Part shown: in pieces, positions 33,950 to 44,960 of the stretch | Numbering within the stretch: the first letter of the stretch is position 1 | How the letters are laid out: every line of letters begins with the position of its first letter | Assembly (NCBI GenBank): GCA_037179335.1 | Contig: JAKZHN010000019.1 | Span: 558,001 to 622,000 of the forward strand | Direction of reading: 5' to 3' | DNA length: 64,000 bases | DNA from: Cyclaneusma minus | Lineage: Eukaryota > Ascomycota > Leotiomycetes > Marthamycetales > Marthamycetaceae | Position numbers and translations under genes: made by a program | Notes under the pieces: model-generated | Seen by the model: only the letters and a program-made list of their open reading frames with translations | Database searches by the model: none | What the model was told of the DNA's origin: nothing

Positions 33950-35699
33950 ATGAGCGCCTCCTCGAGACTTGTCCGCAATGCGGCCAGCCAGGCTGCATTC
34001 TTGAATGGAGGTACGCTCGCCCCCCGCCGAAAATTTTGGCCGCGTCGACCGGTTGAAGCATGGAGTGCGTGCTAATACCTTTGTAGCTCGTGCTGGTCCC
34101 CGGGCATCACTAGGCCATTCGTCTGCCTACAATTCTTTACTCCGGCGCAACGCTCGCCATCTCCCTTCGCACATCCCAGCTCTGGCCATTCTCGTCCCTC
34201 TGCGAAATGCCTCTACCGACACTCACACTTCGGGAGGAACTCCCGGTGGCCCGCCCCCAGGCTTCAATACTGAGAAGGCCAAGAAACCCCTCCCCAAGGG
34301 CAACGAGCAGCAGGCAAAGATAGCTCCAGCGTTAGCCGACAGTAAAGAAGCAGAGGCGAAAGAGCCCAACTTCGATGGCATACCCACAGATAAACCGACC
34401 GCGGAACCCAAAACCGATGCGACTGAAGCATTGACCTTGGCCGAGTTGGCCGGAAAGAAGGAGCTTCAAGACAAGAAGGACGAGAAGAAGAAGCTCACTC
34501 TTGGCGAAAAGATCAAGAAGGAGGCCCAGCATTACTGGGACGGCACCAAGTTGTTGGCAACGGAAGTAAAGATCAGTTCGCGCCTGGCTTTCAAGATGGC
34601 AGCGGGTTACGAGCTCAGCCGAAGAGAACACAGGCAACTACAGAGAACCGTTCAGGATCTAGGGCGTCTAGTCCCTTTCTCCGTGTTCGTCATTATTCCT
34701 TTCGCCGAGTTGTTATTACCAGTGGCTCTCAAGCTGTTCCCCAACATGCTTCCTAGCACATACGAGGGGCAAAAGTCGAAAGATTCGAAAGCATCCACCC
34801 TCCGAGCTACCCGAAAAGATGTCAGCAACTTTCTCCGGGCTACACTTAAGGAAACCGGTCTCCCTGTGAGCGCCGTCAACGCTCAAAAGGAGGAGTTCAC
34901 AAACTTCTTCCGCAAAGTTCGATCGACTGGAGAGACACCAACTGCCGAAGATGTCATTAAAGTTTGCCGCATTTTCAAGGATGATCTGACACTGGACAAC
35001 TTGTCGCGTCCTCAGCTTGTTGGCATGTGCCGTTATATGAATCTCAACACTTTTGGTACCGATATTATGCTTCGGTATCAGATTCGTCACCGTATGAGGC
35101 AAATCAAGCGGGATGACAGGGCGATTAGCTACGAGGGCGTGGACAGTTTGTCGGTGCCTGAGCTGCAGATGGCTTGTGCCAGTCGTGGCCTGAGAACACA
35201 TGGAATGTCTCCAGCACGACTACGGGAGGATCTGCAGTCCTGGCTCGATCTGCGTCTCAAGTATGGAGTGCCATCAACTCTTCTTGTTTTGAGCAATGCA
35301 TTCATGTATGCTCAAGGTAAAGACGCCGACCAGGCCAGTCAGATTGATGCTCTTACCGGTGTTCTGTCCTCTATCCCCGAGGAATTATTCCACGAGATTG
35401 AGCTCGAGGTTCACACTGCCGAGGGTGCCGCAACCAACAAGCAGCGTCTTGAGGTCTTGAAGGAGCAGCAAGAGCTCATTGAAGAAGAAAACGAGCAAGA
35501 CGAAGAGAACAAAGAGTCCGGCCGGGCTACTCCTCGCGACACGGAAAACATTGATGAGAAAGAGGAGCGCAGGATGGAAGCGGAAGCAGCCAATGTCGAA
35601 AAGGGCCAGGTCAACGAAGCTGTTGATGCGGAGCAAGACGGCGCGGAAATCAAGAAGCTCGAGGAGAAGGAGGAGTCCAAAAAGACCAAGGCTGATTGA
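33950..35699 (+). CDS. mdm38: Mdm38/LETM1 mitochondrial inner-membrane protein
   Basis: Inner-membrane protein of the LETM1 family, needed for K+/H+ homeostasis and for insertion of mitochondrially made proteins through ribosome binding (known). Exons 33950-34010 and 34087-35699 join to 557 residues. The N-terminus (MSASSRLVRNAASQAAF, then GPRASLG) is a basic, serine-rich mitochondrial presequence. The conserved KIKKEAQHYWDGTKLLATEV precedes the transmembrane helix LVPFSVFVIIPFAELLLPVA (about 215-240). The LETM1 ribosome-binding domain follows, with MCRYMNLNTFGTD and LRTHGMSPARLREDLQSWLDL. The C-terminal ~110 residues are a highly charged Glu/Lys coiled coil. The 76-nt intron lies within the presequence and uses GTACGC and TTGTAG sites. 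Confidence 0.94.
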
Positions 35700-36249
35700 G
35701 CATCCCAAGAAGGGAAGCTCTGTACTATCCAAATATTCTCTTTTGTCTAGCATTGGGGCGGCGGTGGGCGTCGCAAGGACAGGAAAGGCATCAAACGGGT
35801 GGCATTACCAGGCATGGACAAATGTATAGAAAAGCCCACCGTGTGAATGTGTAGAAGAAAACTTCTCAAAATGGTCATTAGGACCAAATCAAAAGGCAGT
35901 TTACAATGAGCATGCGGCGCAAGCAGGCATGATGGCGAAAGCGACAACCGAGTTCCATATCTTGGTCCGTATGTTATCAATTGCGTGTGGATTGACTCTA
36001 CTAGCGCTGGCGGCCCCTTAAAGACGAAAACCCTGGGAGTGGGAACATATGGTCTCCGGCACTTCGACTAGCCGCGATGACGACACCTACGCTCCTCGAT
36101 GCTTTCCGCCGGTCAACAACTACAAGACTATCTTTGTTTCACACACGTTCAATTGGCAATAGAACTTCATAAGTTCTGATATGTAATTCGTACTTCATTC
36201 TGGAACGGAAAAGGTCGTTTCAGCTGGTCCCTGACCGACAACCTCAATC
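35700..36249. other. mdm38 3' region and antiporter promoter
   Basis: No supported gene. The minus-strand frames here overlap the charged mdm38 tail or are short. Confidence 0.45.
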
Positions 36250-37793
36250 ATGATTGAACTTGAGCCCACAGGTACTACGATCCCAATTCATCCAGAAATA
36301 TATACACTCCAGCAGGATAGCTTCCGTGGCCATATCATACTCTTGAAGGATGATAGAACACAGGCTAACAATCCCCAGGGCCCCATCTCACCTACCTCAT
36401 CCTGCCCGGCTTCCTCATCACCTGGGCCCTCTTCAGCGACTTCGTCCGCAACCGCCTGCACGTGTCCGAACCACCCCTCGCCGTCATCTTCGGCATCATC
36501 TTCGGGCCCTACGTTCTGCACGCCTTCACGCCCATAGAATGGGGTCTCGACGACAAAGTCATGCAGGAAGTGACCCGCATCGTCGTCGGCGTGCAGTGTT
36601 TCACCGTCGGCGTCGGCCTTCCCAAACTCTGGTTTTCGCGCCACTGGCGAAGCGTCATCATGCTTCTGGTCCCCGTGATGACCTACAGCTGGGCCGTATC
36701 TTCGCTCTTCGCATATGCCATTTTCCAGACTACGGTGCCGACGGCTATGATCATTGGCGCTTGCTTGAGTCCGACGGATCCGGTGCTGGCGGCTAGTGTG
36801 TTGGGCGAGAGCCAGTTCAGTGGCCGAGTGCCGAAACGTTTGAGGCATTTGCTTTCTGCGGAGTCGGGATGCAATGATGGTATTGCCTTTCCGTTTCTCT
36901 ACATAGGCATTGTGATTTTCACGCAGACATCGCCGGGTCAAAGTGTCAAGGAGTTCTTCATCACGACCATTATCTGGCAGTGTATGTTTGGAATCACTGC
37001 GGGCCTCATCATTGGTATGTTCTTCAACCGCGTGCTGCGGTTCTCGGAGAAAAGAGGATATATTGCCCGCCCCTCGTTCGTGGCTTTCTACTTGCTCCTA
37101 GCTATCCTCTCCATCGGTGTCGGCAGCACACTCGGCTCAGACGACTTTCTGGTTGCTTTCGGTGCCGGTGCTGGATTTGCGAGAGATGGCTGGTTTGCGC
37201 ACAAGACGAGCGAATCCAGGTTCCCCATCATCAGCGATCTGATTATCAATTCGGGAATGTTCATCTACTTCGGCTCCGTAATCCCCTTCAGCGACTTCGT
37301 GCCCAGTGCCATCACGCCGCATGTGGGCATCTGGCAGCTCTTCCTCTTTCTCGCTCTTGTCATTCTGTTCCGACGTATCCCCATCGTCATGGCACTATAT
37401 CGCTGGATCCCCGATGTGAGGACGTGGCGAGAAGCGCTATTTTGCGGGCATTTTGGTCCGATGGGTGTGGGAGCGCTGTTTCTGGCTATGGAGTCGAGAG
37501 CGCAGATTGAGAGGGGTAAGCCGGAGCCCTTGCCGCATCCGCCGGTTCCCAATGAGCCGTTTGATGATAAGGAGAGGGCGCTTGCTATGGTGTGGCCGGT
37601 GGTTTGTTTCGTGGTGTTGGGGAGCACGATTATTCATGGGTTGAGTGTGATGGCTATTAGCTTTGGGGTTCATTGGGGGAGACATAGTCATGAACGGGCG
37701 CCGCTGCTGGGGGGTGAGACTGAGACTCTTGAGGGAATGGAGCATGATGGGAGTGTGGATAGTGAGCCTGAAGTGAGCGATGTCGAAGACTAG
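36250..37793 (+). CDS. Plasma-membrane Na+/H+ antiporter (Nha1/Sod2 family)
   Basis: Cation/proton exchanger (CPA1 family) expelling Na+ and possibly K+ across the plasma membrane; role known for Nha1/Sod2. Exons 36250-36271 and 36379-37793 join to 478 residues. The first exon is 22 nt (MIELEPTG), and the frame resumes at PHLTYLILPGFLITW. About 12 hydrophobic helices are visible. Signature elements include EPPLAVIFGIIFGPY, ACLSPTDPVLAASVLG, the ion-site stretch LLSAESGCNDGIAFP, and SDDFLVAFGAGAGFARDGW. The ending is a short acidic tail (GSVDSEPEVSDVED), so the long cytosolic C-terminus of yeast Nha1 is missing, as in Sod2-like proteins. The 107-nt intron has a GCTAAC branch site and CCCCAG acceptor. 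The start choice is the least certain point. Confidence 0.9.
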
Positions 37794-38197
37794 ACGACAC
37801 CTAGACTGTTAAGAGTCTTGTATCAGGTTTAGAGTGGGTAATGTGGGATACGATTCGGCTGTGGTTTCGCTTTAAACCGTATCCAAGCATTTTTCCTCCT
37901 TGGGCAACTTTGGGCATTATTCTTGCCTAAACGACATGTGACGAGTTGCTCTGCCGTTCACGTTCACATGCATACGTGTGGAGCTCTAACAGGGGTATGG
38001 ATAGGGTACGGATACGACTTGTACTTCTGTCAACCCCCGCTTCTTTTGTCATCTGACTTCAACCGGATTGGGATACATAAAGGACCACAACATTCAAAAA
38101 TATGCGTCATGACATTATTTACTATTCTTTTCGTCCTCGAAGCATACCTCAGTGACCCCCAACATAGACCGTGGACCATCTGCTCGACCAGGTCGCG
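37794..38197. other. Spacer between the antiporter and hydrolase genes
   Basis: The 3' region of the antiporter and promoter of the hydrolase; no supported gene. Confidence 0.5.
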
Positions 38198-39017
38198 ATG
38201 TCCAAGCCAACCGTCGTCTGCGTCCCTGGCGCATTTCACACTGCCGAGGTCTACTCGCCAATGCTAGAAATCTTGAGGAATGGCGGATACCCAGCTATCG
38301 CATTGACACTACCATCTGTCGGTGCTTCGCCAGCCCACCCAGATTTTTGGGAAGACGTCAACTGCATCAGAGACTGTCTCACTCACCTCGCTTCTGAAGG
38401 GAAAGAAGTGGTTCTTGTAGCCCATTCCTACGGTGGCATACCTACCTGCCAAGCTCCAGAGGGGCTGAGTAGGAAAGAGCGTGAAGAAAAGGGCCTTCCG
38501 GGAGGAGTTATCAGGCTGGTTTTCATCATGGCATATGCGATGCCGGAAGGATTTCTGCCAACTGCTGCCGCAGGAGTAGCAGTTGGCAAGTTCGCAGATT
38601 GGATGAAACTAGATTTGGAGGTAAATATTGCCCTCGTAGATTCAAGTAACACTGCATCGGAGGCTAATTGACCTATCTGTCTAGAAAGGGATTATGACGA
38701 TTGATAGAGAAGATGCGAAGCGAGTCTTCTATAATGATATTTCACAAGAAGAGGGAAATAAGTGGGCTGCGAAACTTCAGCATCAGAGCACAGGGGTCTT
38801 TACAAGTACGATAACATATGCTGCCTGGCGGCACATTCCTCTAACCTATGTGATTGGGACTGAAGACAGGACGAGGTTCACGCCGGAAGTAGTCAAGAGG
38901 ATCATTGACATTTCGAAGCCAGATGTGGTGGAGAAGTGTGATGGCGGACACTGCCTCATGCTTAGCCGCCCGGACTGGCTGGCAGGTGTGCTGAGGCGTG
39001 CAGCTGGGGAAGAGTGA
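38198..39017 (+). CDS. Small alpha/beta hydrolase (AB hydrolase-1/6 type)
   Basis: Predicted cytosolic serine hydrolase or esterase; substrate unknown. Exons 38198-38620 and 38685-39017 join to 251 residues, typical for this compact family. The core begins PTVVCVPGAFHTAEVY with the oxyanion region at residues 9-14. The nucleophile is Ser77 in VLVAHSYGG. A later strand holds VIGTEDRTRF with the likely acid, and the catalytic histidine is in CDGGHCLMLSRP. The lid region is short. The 64-nt intron has a GTAAAT donor and TCTAG acceptor and is phase 0. The ATG at 38198 gives a direct run into the first beta strand. It lies next to the interrupted UbiA-type gene, with which it could once have shared a metabolic role, but nothing in the sequence proves that. 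Confidence 0.85.
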
Positions 39018-40349
39018 TTTCGTGGTGACTTTGTTATAGTGTGGTGGATGTCGTACATCTTGACTAGCCCGATGAATATGATTACCAAACCTTGGTCGCT
39101 GGATGCTTTCCATGCAGACAATTAGGAATAGTGGCATAGATTCTGAAGTCTTATAGTCTAGCTTGAGCTTGTCGAAGATACCGAAATGTATGCTAAACAG
39201 GTTAACACTCGATTTGCTAGACATCACGAGGACGAGGCTCGGAGGCTCTGGTTTTCCGACCAAGTGCTCTTGATAGGCCAAAAAATAACCACAACTATAT
39301 CAGTAATTAATATGATAGAACTTACTCAGCCATGTTTTTAAGGAAGGGTTCATTCTTCAAAGTGGCAATAGTAACGGCAATTCGATTTGCCAGCTACGAC
39401 ATGCGTAGAGCGTTTGTATTCCCCGAGAAAGGTCAGACCAGACCCAGCTAACATCCCAGGGGGATCACTGATCTATACTCTCTGAACTGCGGAGTCTGAG
39501 GTTCACCGCTTTCACCTCACATTGATCCTACGCTTGGCATACAGTTCCTTGGTTTTAGGCACCCATCAACAGCTGACATTCTTAATTTCTTGCTCGAGCT
39601 TGCCTACGTAAGCGCCGAGTCCTACCCACACCTTGTAGTATTTGCAAAGGCGCTCCGCTAGCTTATCTGCAAGCAATTGACTCCGGTTTGATTTTGCTGC
39701 TTGCTTTGAAAGCTGGCCTACCCCCGGCCCAGTGTTTGGCCTTCTGTGCGGCTATCTGCGTGACTTCAGGAGATTTCTGTCTGCCTTACCCATTTTGAAA
39801 GCCTTTTTAGTGGTTCTATTCGTTGTCCTGAATCGAGATGCCATCGACATTATTAAGAAACACACGCGGCTGAGGGCTCGGCACGCACCCTTTTCTTATG
39901 CAGTCAGCTCTGTTCCCTGGCTGTGATCGCAATTACAATATCTCAGATGATTGCCACCATCCAGGTTTCCGCTTTGGTCCTGCCGAGGACGCGCCATCGC
40001 CATATGCCAGCATGTTCAAGGTCCCTTAGGCATCCTGGTCGGAACGACCGCTTCTCGATTGCTTGAGGATGGGGGTGGAGATTTCTTACCTTCAGCTCAA
40101 AGAAATCTTACTCAAAGAAATCTTACTCAGAGAGGCGGAGGATAGTAGCCAACTTCCCGATCCCGGTCATTTGTAGACATGACCGCTCCATAATTCGATT
40201 CTCAGCCAAGTTTAAAAAGGCTGGTAGGGTAACTCAACAGTCGAATCGTTTATCGCCGCAACATCGTTGGTAGCAAAGCTCTGCAGATCTATCTGCACTT
40301 GTATCATATAGTCTGGGCTCTATTCAAGTGTCCGTGGAATCTTGGGATC
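39018..40349. other. Long spacer, AT-leaning, with a short tandem repeat
   Basis: No reading frame here is supported. The only structured element I see is two exact tandem copies of the 15-mer CTCAAAGAAATCTTA at 40096-40125, followed by a partial third (CTCAGAGA). The last ~150 bp are the upstream region of the UbiA-type gene. Confidence 0.45.
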
Positions 40350-41378
40350 ATGGCCTTCACGCCGGCTGTTTCTCTTGTCGGCAAAAAGATTGCCAGCATG
40401 GGACTGGTAAAGTTCTTCCGGATACTTCTCAGGGCCAACGCTTATTGAGAGTTACAGGCCTTCCCGTTTTTGTTCGAGACGAAATTGCTTGCGTATCATG
40501 CCTACACCGTCTGGCTTTTCACTCGTAGTGATCTGAAAACCATTGTCATCCCAAGCTCTCTTTTCGCCCTCGTCTGCGCTTTGTCGGGACCGCCGATGAC
40601 CAGCAGTCCAGCTCCGTCCAATGCCTACCTTGCGAAGAACACAGTGAAAGCTATCTTCTGGGTATGGATAAATCTCCTGCCTTTCGCAATACAAAACCAA
40701 CGACAACCAGAGAGCGTTGCGGAAGACGCTACGAACAAGCCATGGCGACCGATGCCGTCTCGGCGGTTGTCATTCAGTCAAGCAACGTTCCTCATGCTGC
40801 TATGCTACGGTCTGGCATTCTTGTCAAGTCTGATCCTCGGTGGTAAATACCAATGCATTGCGCTCATCGGCCTCGGATATTGGTACAACGAATTGAGAGG
40901 TGCTGATTCTAGCTGGGTGATAAGGAATCTCATCAACGGGTTTGGCTACATATGTTTCACTTCAGGTGCACTGGAAGTTATTCTCGGCTCAGACACTGTT
41001 TCTCTCGGTTCGCCGGCATGTCAATGGCTCACCATGGTCGGCACCGTTGTATTCACAACTATTTAGTCGCAAGATATGGCCGACCAAGCAGGAGACGCTC
41101 TTCGCAAACGTCTGACAGCCCCGCTAGTCATGGGAGATCTAGCTGCTAGATGGACTATCGCTGCTTTCGTCGGAGTTTGGTCTTTGGTCTGCCCGTTGTT
41201 TTGGGACGTCTTGGCGCCGTATTCCACTGCATCCGTCGTATTGGGCGTGGTGGTAGCCAGCAGGTTTCTCCTTTACCGAGACGCCGAGGCGGACAAGAAG
41301 TCAGCTCTGATATATAATCTGTGGATTGTTAGCTTGTATTTCCTCCCACTTATTAGAAGTATCACAGAGCATAGATAG
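40350..41378 (+). pseudogene. UbiA-type prenyltransferase interrupted by an in-frame TAG
   Basis: Family: membrane-bound aromatic or terpene prenyltransferase/cyclase of the UbiA superfamily. Exon 1 is 40350-40406 (MAFTPAVSLVGKKIASMGL). A 51-nt intron ends at 40457. The frame then runs from 40458 through AFPFLFETKLLAYHAYTVW. The first Asp-rich-type site appears as AIQNQRQPESVAEDATNKPW followed by RPMPSRRLS, as in fungal UbiA-like enzymes. The frame hits TAG at 41064-41066 and continues without shift as SQDMADQAGDALRKR, which is the second conserved motif, and on to 41378. The expected residue at the stop is His or Gln; a single C-to-T change of CAG would give TAG. Several membrane helices flank both parts. 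Either this is a recent pseudogene or the stop is bypassed. An intron hiding the TAG would need a poor donor (GTTATT) and would remove a helix. Confidence 0.72.
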
Positions 41379-43328
41379 TCTGCGTTGCAAATGTCAGTTT
41401 GGATTTTGAGTACCACCAAAAACCTTGACACATGCACTCGTAATAGATACACACACCAACGGTGACCCCTTTCTGTTCTCGATAACGTAGCTCACCTCTG
41501 TTATTGAATCATTCATTTCTAGGAATAGTATCGATCCAGATCAAGCTGGCTAGTTTGGACCCCAAGCCGAATTAGATTGGTAGTTTGCACCCCAAACTTG
41601 ACTGAGTTTTGAAATAAGGCTCAAACTATACCGGAAAACTATTTTCGGCCCCGCGAGTGTCATTTTTTGCTATATATATGACCTTCATACCTAGTCATTT
41701 CATATTATCCATCTACGTATAGTACAGTCCTATATATACCTGTTTTATCGAAGTCCGTCTAAGTTCTCTAATTAGACGTCCAGTCAAACATCAGTAAAAG
41801 AGAAAATTTTCTTGGACGTCGGGTATAAAGCCTCCATGTCGCCGTTCGGGCCTCTTTACTAGTCCATGCTTCTTCAAAGATGTGTCACAATTCACTACTT
41901 ACAAATAATATAGAGAAATAAAGCAGTTTCCTAAGCCAAGAAAGTATTTGAGCACAGGCTAGTGAGGCGGCCACCGAGGTATCGATGCCCGGGCAAATAG
42001 CATTGATTGTGATGGAGCAATTGCCCGATGTCTCTGTCTATTCAGCTCACGTCAACATTTAGTATCATCTCACAGTCTTTGCAGTCGTCAATTCAGCACA
42101 TCCGGACTGATATCCCGCTAATATATATGACTCTCATATAAGATGAGTTCAGAGTTGCGGTCCGTTAACACAAGATCTCAGGGGCCGTCTGATACTGACA
42201 TATTTGGCAACTACGGCATTTCGATAGGAGATGCTTATTGCAGAAACCTAGCCACCAGGTTTCGCGTTAAGGTGTCTCGACGATTTGGCAGATAGAAGCA
42301 AGACTTCAAATTATGTCTAAGTCTTTAATCCTTGCAATCCTATCTTAAACAAGAGCTTGGGGATATGACATGCACCCGCCGTGTTCAACTTGCTTCTCCT
42401 CGAACCAGAATGGTGGACTGGGCACAATAGATATTGCAGTGCTGTAAAATTTACTACTTAAGTTGTGTGACAAGATAGCTCAACACCATGGCTCACACCA
42501 AGTCAACTGGTGGCTGGCCGTGATCATGCCCGCGATCCATACCTAAAGTCCAGTCACCGATGAGATTGATCCGGGGGCTGGCGTTGGCAAAATCGAATGC
42601 TTGAGTCTCAGCCTGTCGATCGAAGCGATTCTCACCGACCGCTGACCCTGTCGCCGTCGACATGTTAACCGTCAGTACCTCCAAAGCTATTGAATACTCT
42701 CGCGCCAAATGCCTCGTCGCCCAAAGACCAATTCCAAGCACAAAACTTCCTCCACAATATTTCTCTTGCGCTCACTCTTCTCCACAACATCTCGCCTTCG
42801 CCCACGAGTCCCCCCCGACCTTCTCCACGACTTTATCCACAACACATCTCTCGTCCACAGATCAGTCTGCAAGCAAGCCTCTAGGCAGCGCTGCACTCTA
42901 ATAAACCATTGCTCTCAACCAGACATTCGCTGCGCATACCTTCTGCCAACTGGCTGCCCTCGACCGACCACACCTACCGGCGCGCCAGGACGCCTCGCTA
43001 CACCATTCTTCGTCTGAAACGTTAGAACACAGCTGCAGCTCGAAATCCCAAAGCAAAAGGTACGTCTCCTCGCTTGCTTAACCCGGCATACTTGCTTCCC
43101 AGATCCCCATCTGCCCTCGAGCATGAGACGAGCAAAGCTTGTCAGCTCTACGCAGGCACTGCCTCATCTCATTGATGCGCTGTATCTGGTGCTGCTCCAT
43201 CAATCATTGACTTTGGCGAGCGCACCACTTCAGACTTTAAAACCTTTCTCCATCTCTGTCTCCCGTCTTTCCCCAGCCCTCGTCTGGGATTTGCTCGTCG
43301 CTAATGTCGAATACAGTAGCAAGACAAG
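41379..43328. other. Gene-poor spacer
   Basis: AT-leaning sequence from 41400 to 42500, followed by a CT-rich stretch (42680-43320) fitting the promoter and leader of the gene at 43329. A near repeat of TAGTTTGSACCCCAA occurs at about 41550 and 41581. A minus-strand frame at 42493-42741 is noted but not called. I see no RNA gene. Confidence 0.4.
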
Positions 43329-44081
43329 ATGCCTCCCTCCAAGAAGCTTCCACCTGATAGCTTACAGTGTTCTATTTGCGCCCAGGGCTCTGATCAAGCT
43401 GCTGCTGCGCGGGTCTGGGCCAGGAAGGATGCATTGATCCAACATGCCCAGGGTCATCTCAACGGGACGGTCCAACCACCCATGACCACATACCGTGAGT
43501 CCTGCCATACGTTTCCCATATCGATAGAATCACAATGCTAATCCCCGGTAGTGTGGGACTTTGGTGAACGTAGAGGAAAGACCAGTTTCGTGTCAGCATT
43601 AGCCTTCGTATCTGAGCAATCTCTTCCGCCAATTATGGGACAGATCGAGCCCATTGCGGCCCAGCAAATCCCCATCCAGCCTACTGGCACTTTCCAGAAC
43701 GGCAGCAACATTCTGAACAGGTACCCGGGAGTCCCAGATGTCATTGCCAGAGACGCACCGCATTGGCTCTTCGAGCTGTTATTGCGACTAGTCCCGAATT
43801 TGACGGCGAAGGACATTATCGACCGCATGCCTACCACCGCTGGAGCCTCGAAACCCAAAGGCACAAGCACTATCATGATGGCTTGCCAACGATATCGCGA
43901 ACGAAATGGGATGATAGCCTGGAACACCAGGCAGCCGGCCTCGAATAGGGGCGAACCCATGGTGTTCGCAGTGGGCAAGCTTAGTCCACTGCAACTTCGG
44001 TACAATACCACATGGCCGTTGTATTCAGTTCGGCCTTTTTATCTGTGCACGAGATTGCGATTGATGCGGCGTGGATTTTAA
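43329..44081 (+). CDS. Orphan protein, 231 residues
   Basis: Function not recognised. Exons 43329-43494 and 43552-44081 join in phase (57-nt intron, GTGAGT donor, CGGTAG acceptor). The N-terminus MPPSKKLPPDSLQCSICAQ has a short CxxC and a following WARKDALIQHAQGHLNG stretch that might be a degenerate zinc-binding motif. The C-terminal half contains FELLLRLVPNLTAKDIIDRM and then QRYRERNGMIAWNTR. That last stretch resembles a motif seen in many fungal lineage-specific proteins of unknown function, probably DNA-binding-like helices. The stop lies a few bases before the AT-rich island begins, so the last ~30 residues (LRYNTTWPLYSVRPF...) may have been altered by the neighbouring repeats. Confidence 0.6.
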
Positions 44082-44183
44082 TCCCATTATAGCTAATTAC
44101 TATGCAATATATCTAGCGTCTATTATAAAATTTACAATATTTTGTATAAATATAATAAAATAAATAAAAGCAATATTTTATAA

Positions 44184-44729
44184 AGGGCTTTGCTAACAAT
44201 CCCACCCACCTTTGCTAAACATCCCACTTCTAACCCGATTAGGCAAGTAAAGGGACGTGCACGGGCGCTCGGACCACCGCCCGGTATTTAATTAGCTATT
44301 TGAACGTTTTTATTTATTTAACCTAGGAAATAAGGGTTTTTTGAATTTTATTTTTATTTTATTAATAATTTTAGAATTTTGGCTATAATATACAGCTTTG
44401 TTTTATAAAAATAATTTATTTCTAGCCCGAGATATAAAAAAAAACAAAATACTATGCTAAAAAATGTTTCGTGATTTGAATTGGATATTATTTTCAATTT
44501 TTTAATAAAGATTTTTATATAGAAGAATTCAGAAAATTGTAATATTTATAAATAATACACTTTCTAGCGTTGAAAGCGCTATTGCCAAATTGTTATTAAT
44601 TATTTTATTAAAGTCTTCAATTTAAGCGTGCGGCGGTGGCCCGAGCGTTTGGAATCGCGCCCGCGCTTACCCAATGCGGTTAGGAGTGGGATGTTTAGCA
44701 AAAGTGGGTGGGATCGTTAGCCATTCCCT
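44184..44729. mobile_element. 546-bp MITE, Tourist/PIF-Harbinger-like
   Basis: Inverted ends of about 95 bp: the left end reads AGGG....GCTAACAATCCCACCC and continues TTTGCTAAACATCCCAC; the right end, read in reverse complement, is AGGG....GCTAACGATCCCACCC and the same continuation. The ends differ by a few substitutions, mostly transitions. TAA flanks both sides (44181-44183 and 44730-44732), matching the 3-bp TWA target duplication of PIF-Harbinger elements. The interior is AT-rich and non-coding, so the element is non-autonomous. Confidence 0.8.
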
Positions 44730-44787
44730 TAATTTATAATTGCTAATTTAATAAATAATTTTAGGCCATTTTATAATATAGCTCGTC

Positions 44788-44960
44788 TATCGATTGGCAA
44801 GGGATAGTAAAAGTCACGGTTTACGGGGCAGTATTGCAAAATAAACTCTTATTGTAATTTAAAAAGAAAAGGAAACTCCGTATAAAACTCCTTTATAAAG
44901 CTATTGTCAGTCTTGGCGCTAGCATACGGACCACCGCTAAATATTAGCAGTATTGGTTAA
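44788..44960 (+). repeat. Direct repeat, copy A (about 172 bp)
   Basis: Begins TATCGATTGGCAAGGG, contains TCTTGGCGCTAGCATACGG and CGGACCACCGCTAAATA, and ends near CAGTATTGGT. It aligns end to end, without gaps that I can see, to copy B at 47394-47565, 2.6 kb away in the same orientation. All differences in my hand alignment are C/T or G/A. It could be a remnant terminal repeat of a retroelement. Confidence 0.75.

Noticed and set aside
40977..41066. An intron removing the UbiA TAG codon
   Set aside because: Phase fits, but the donor GTTATT is poor and a conserved membrane helix would be lost.
42493..42741. Minus-strand frame ending in a His/Asp-rich stretch with a possible GTGTGA donor
   Set aside because: Composition is suggestive, but no downstream exon in frame could be found.
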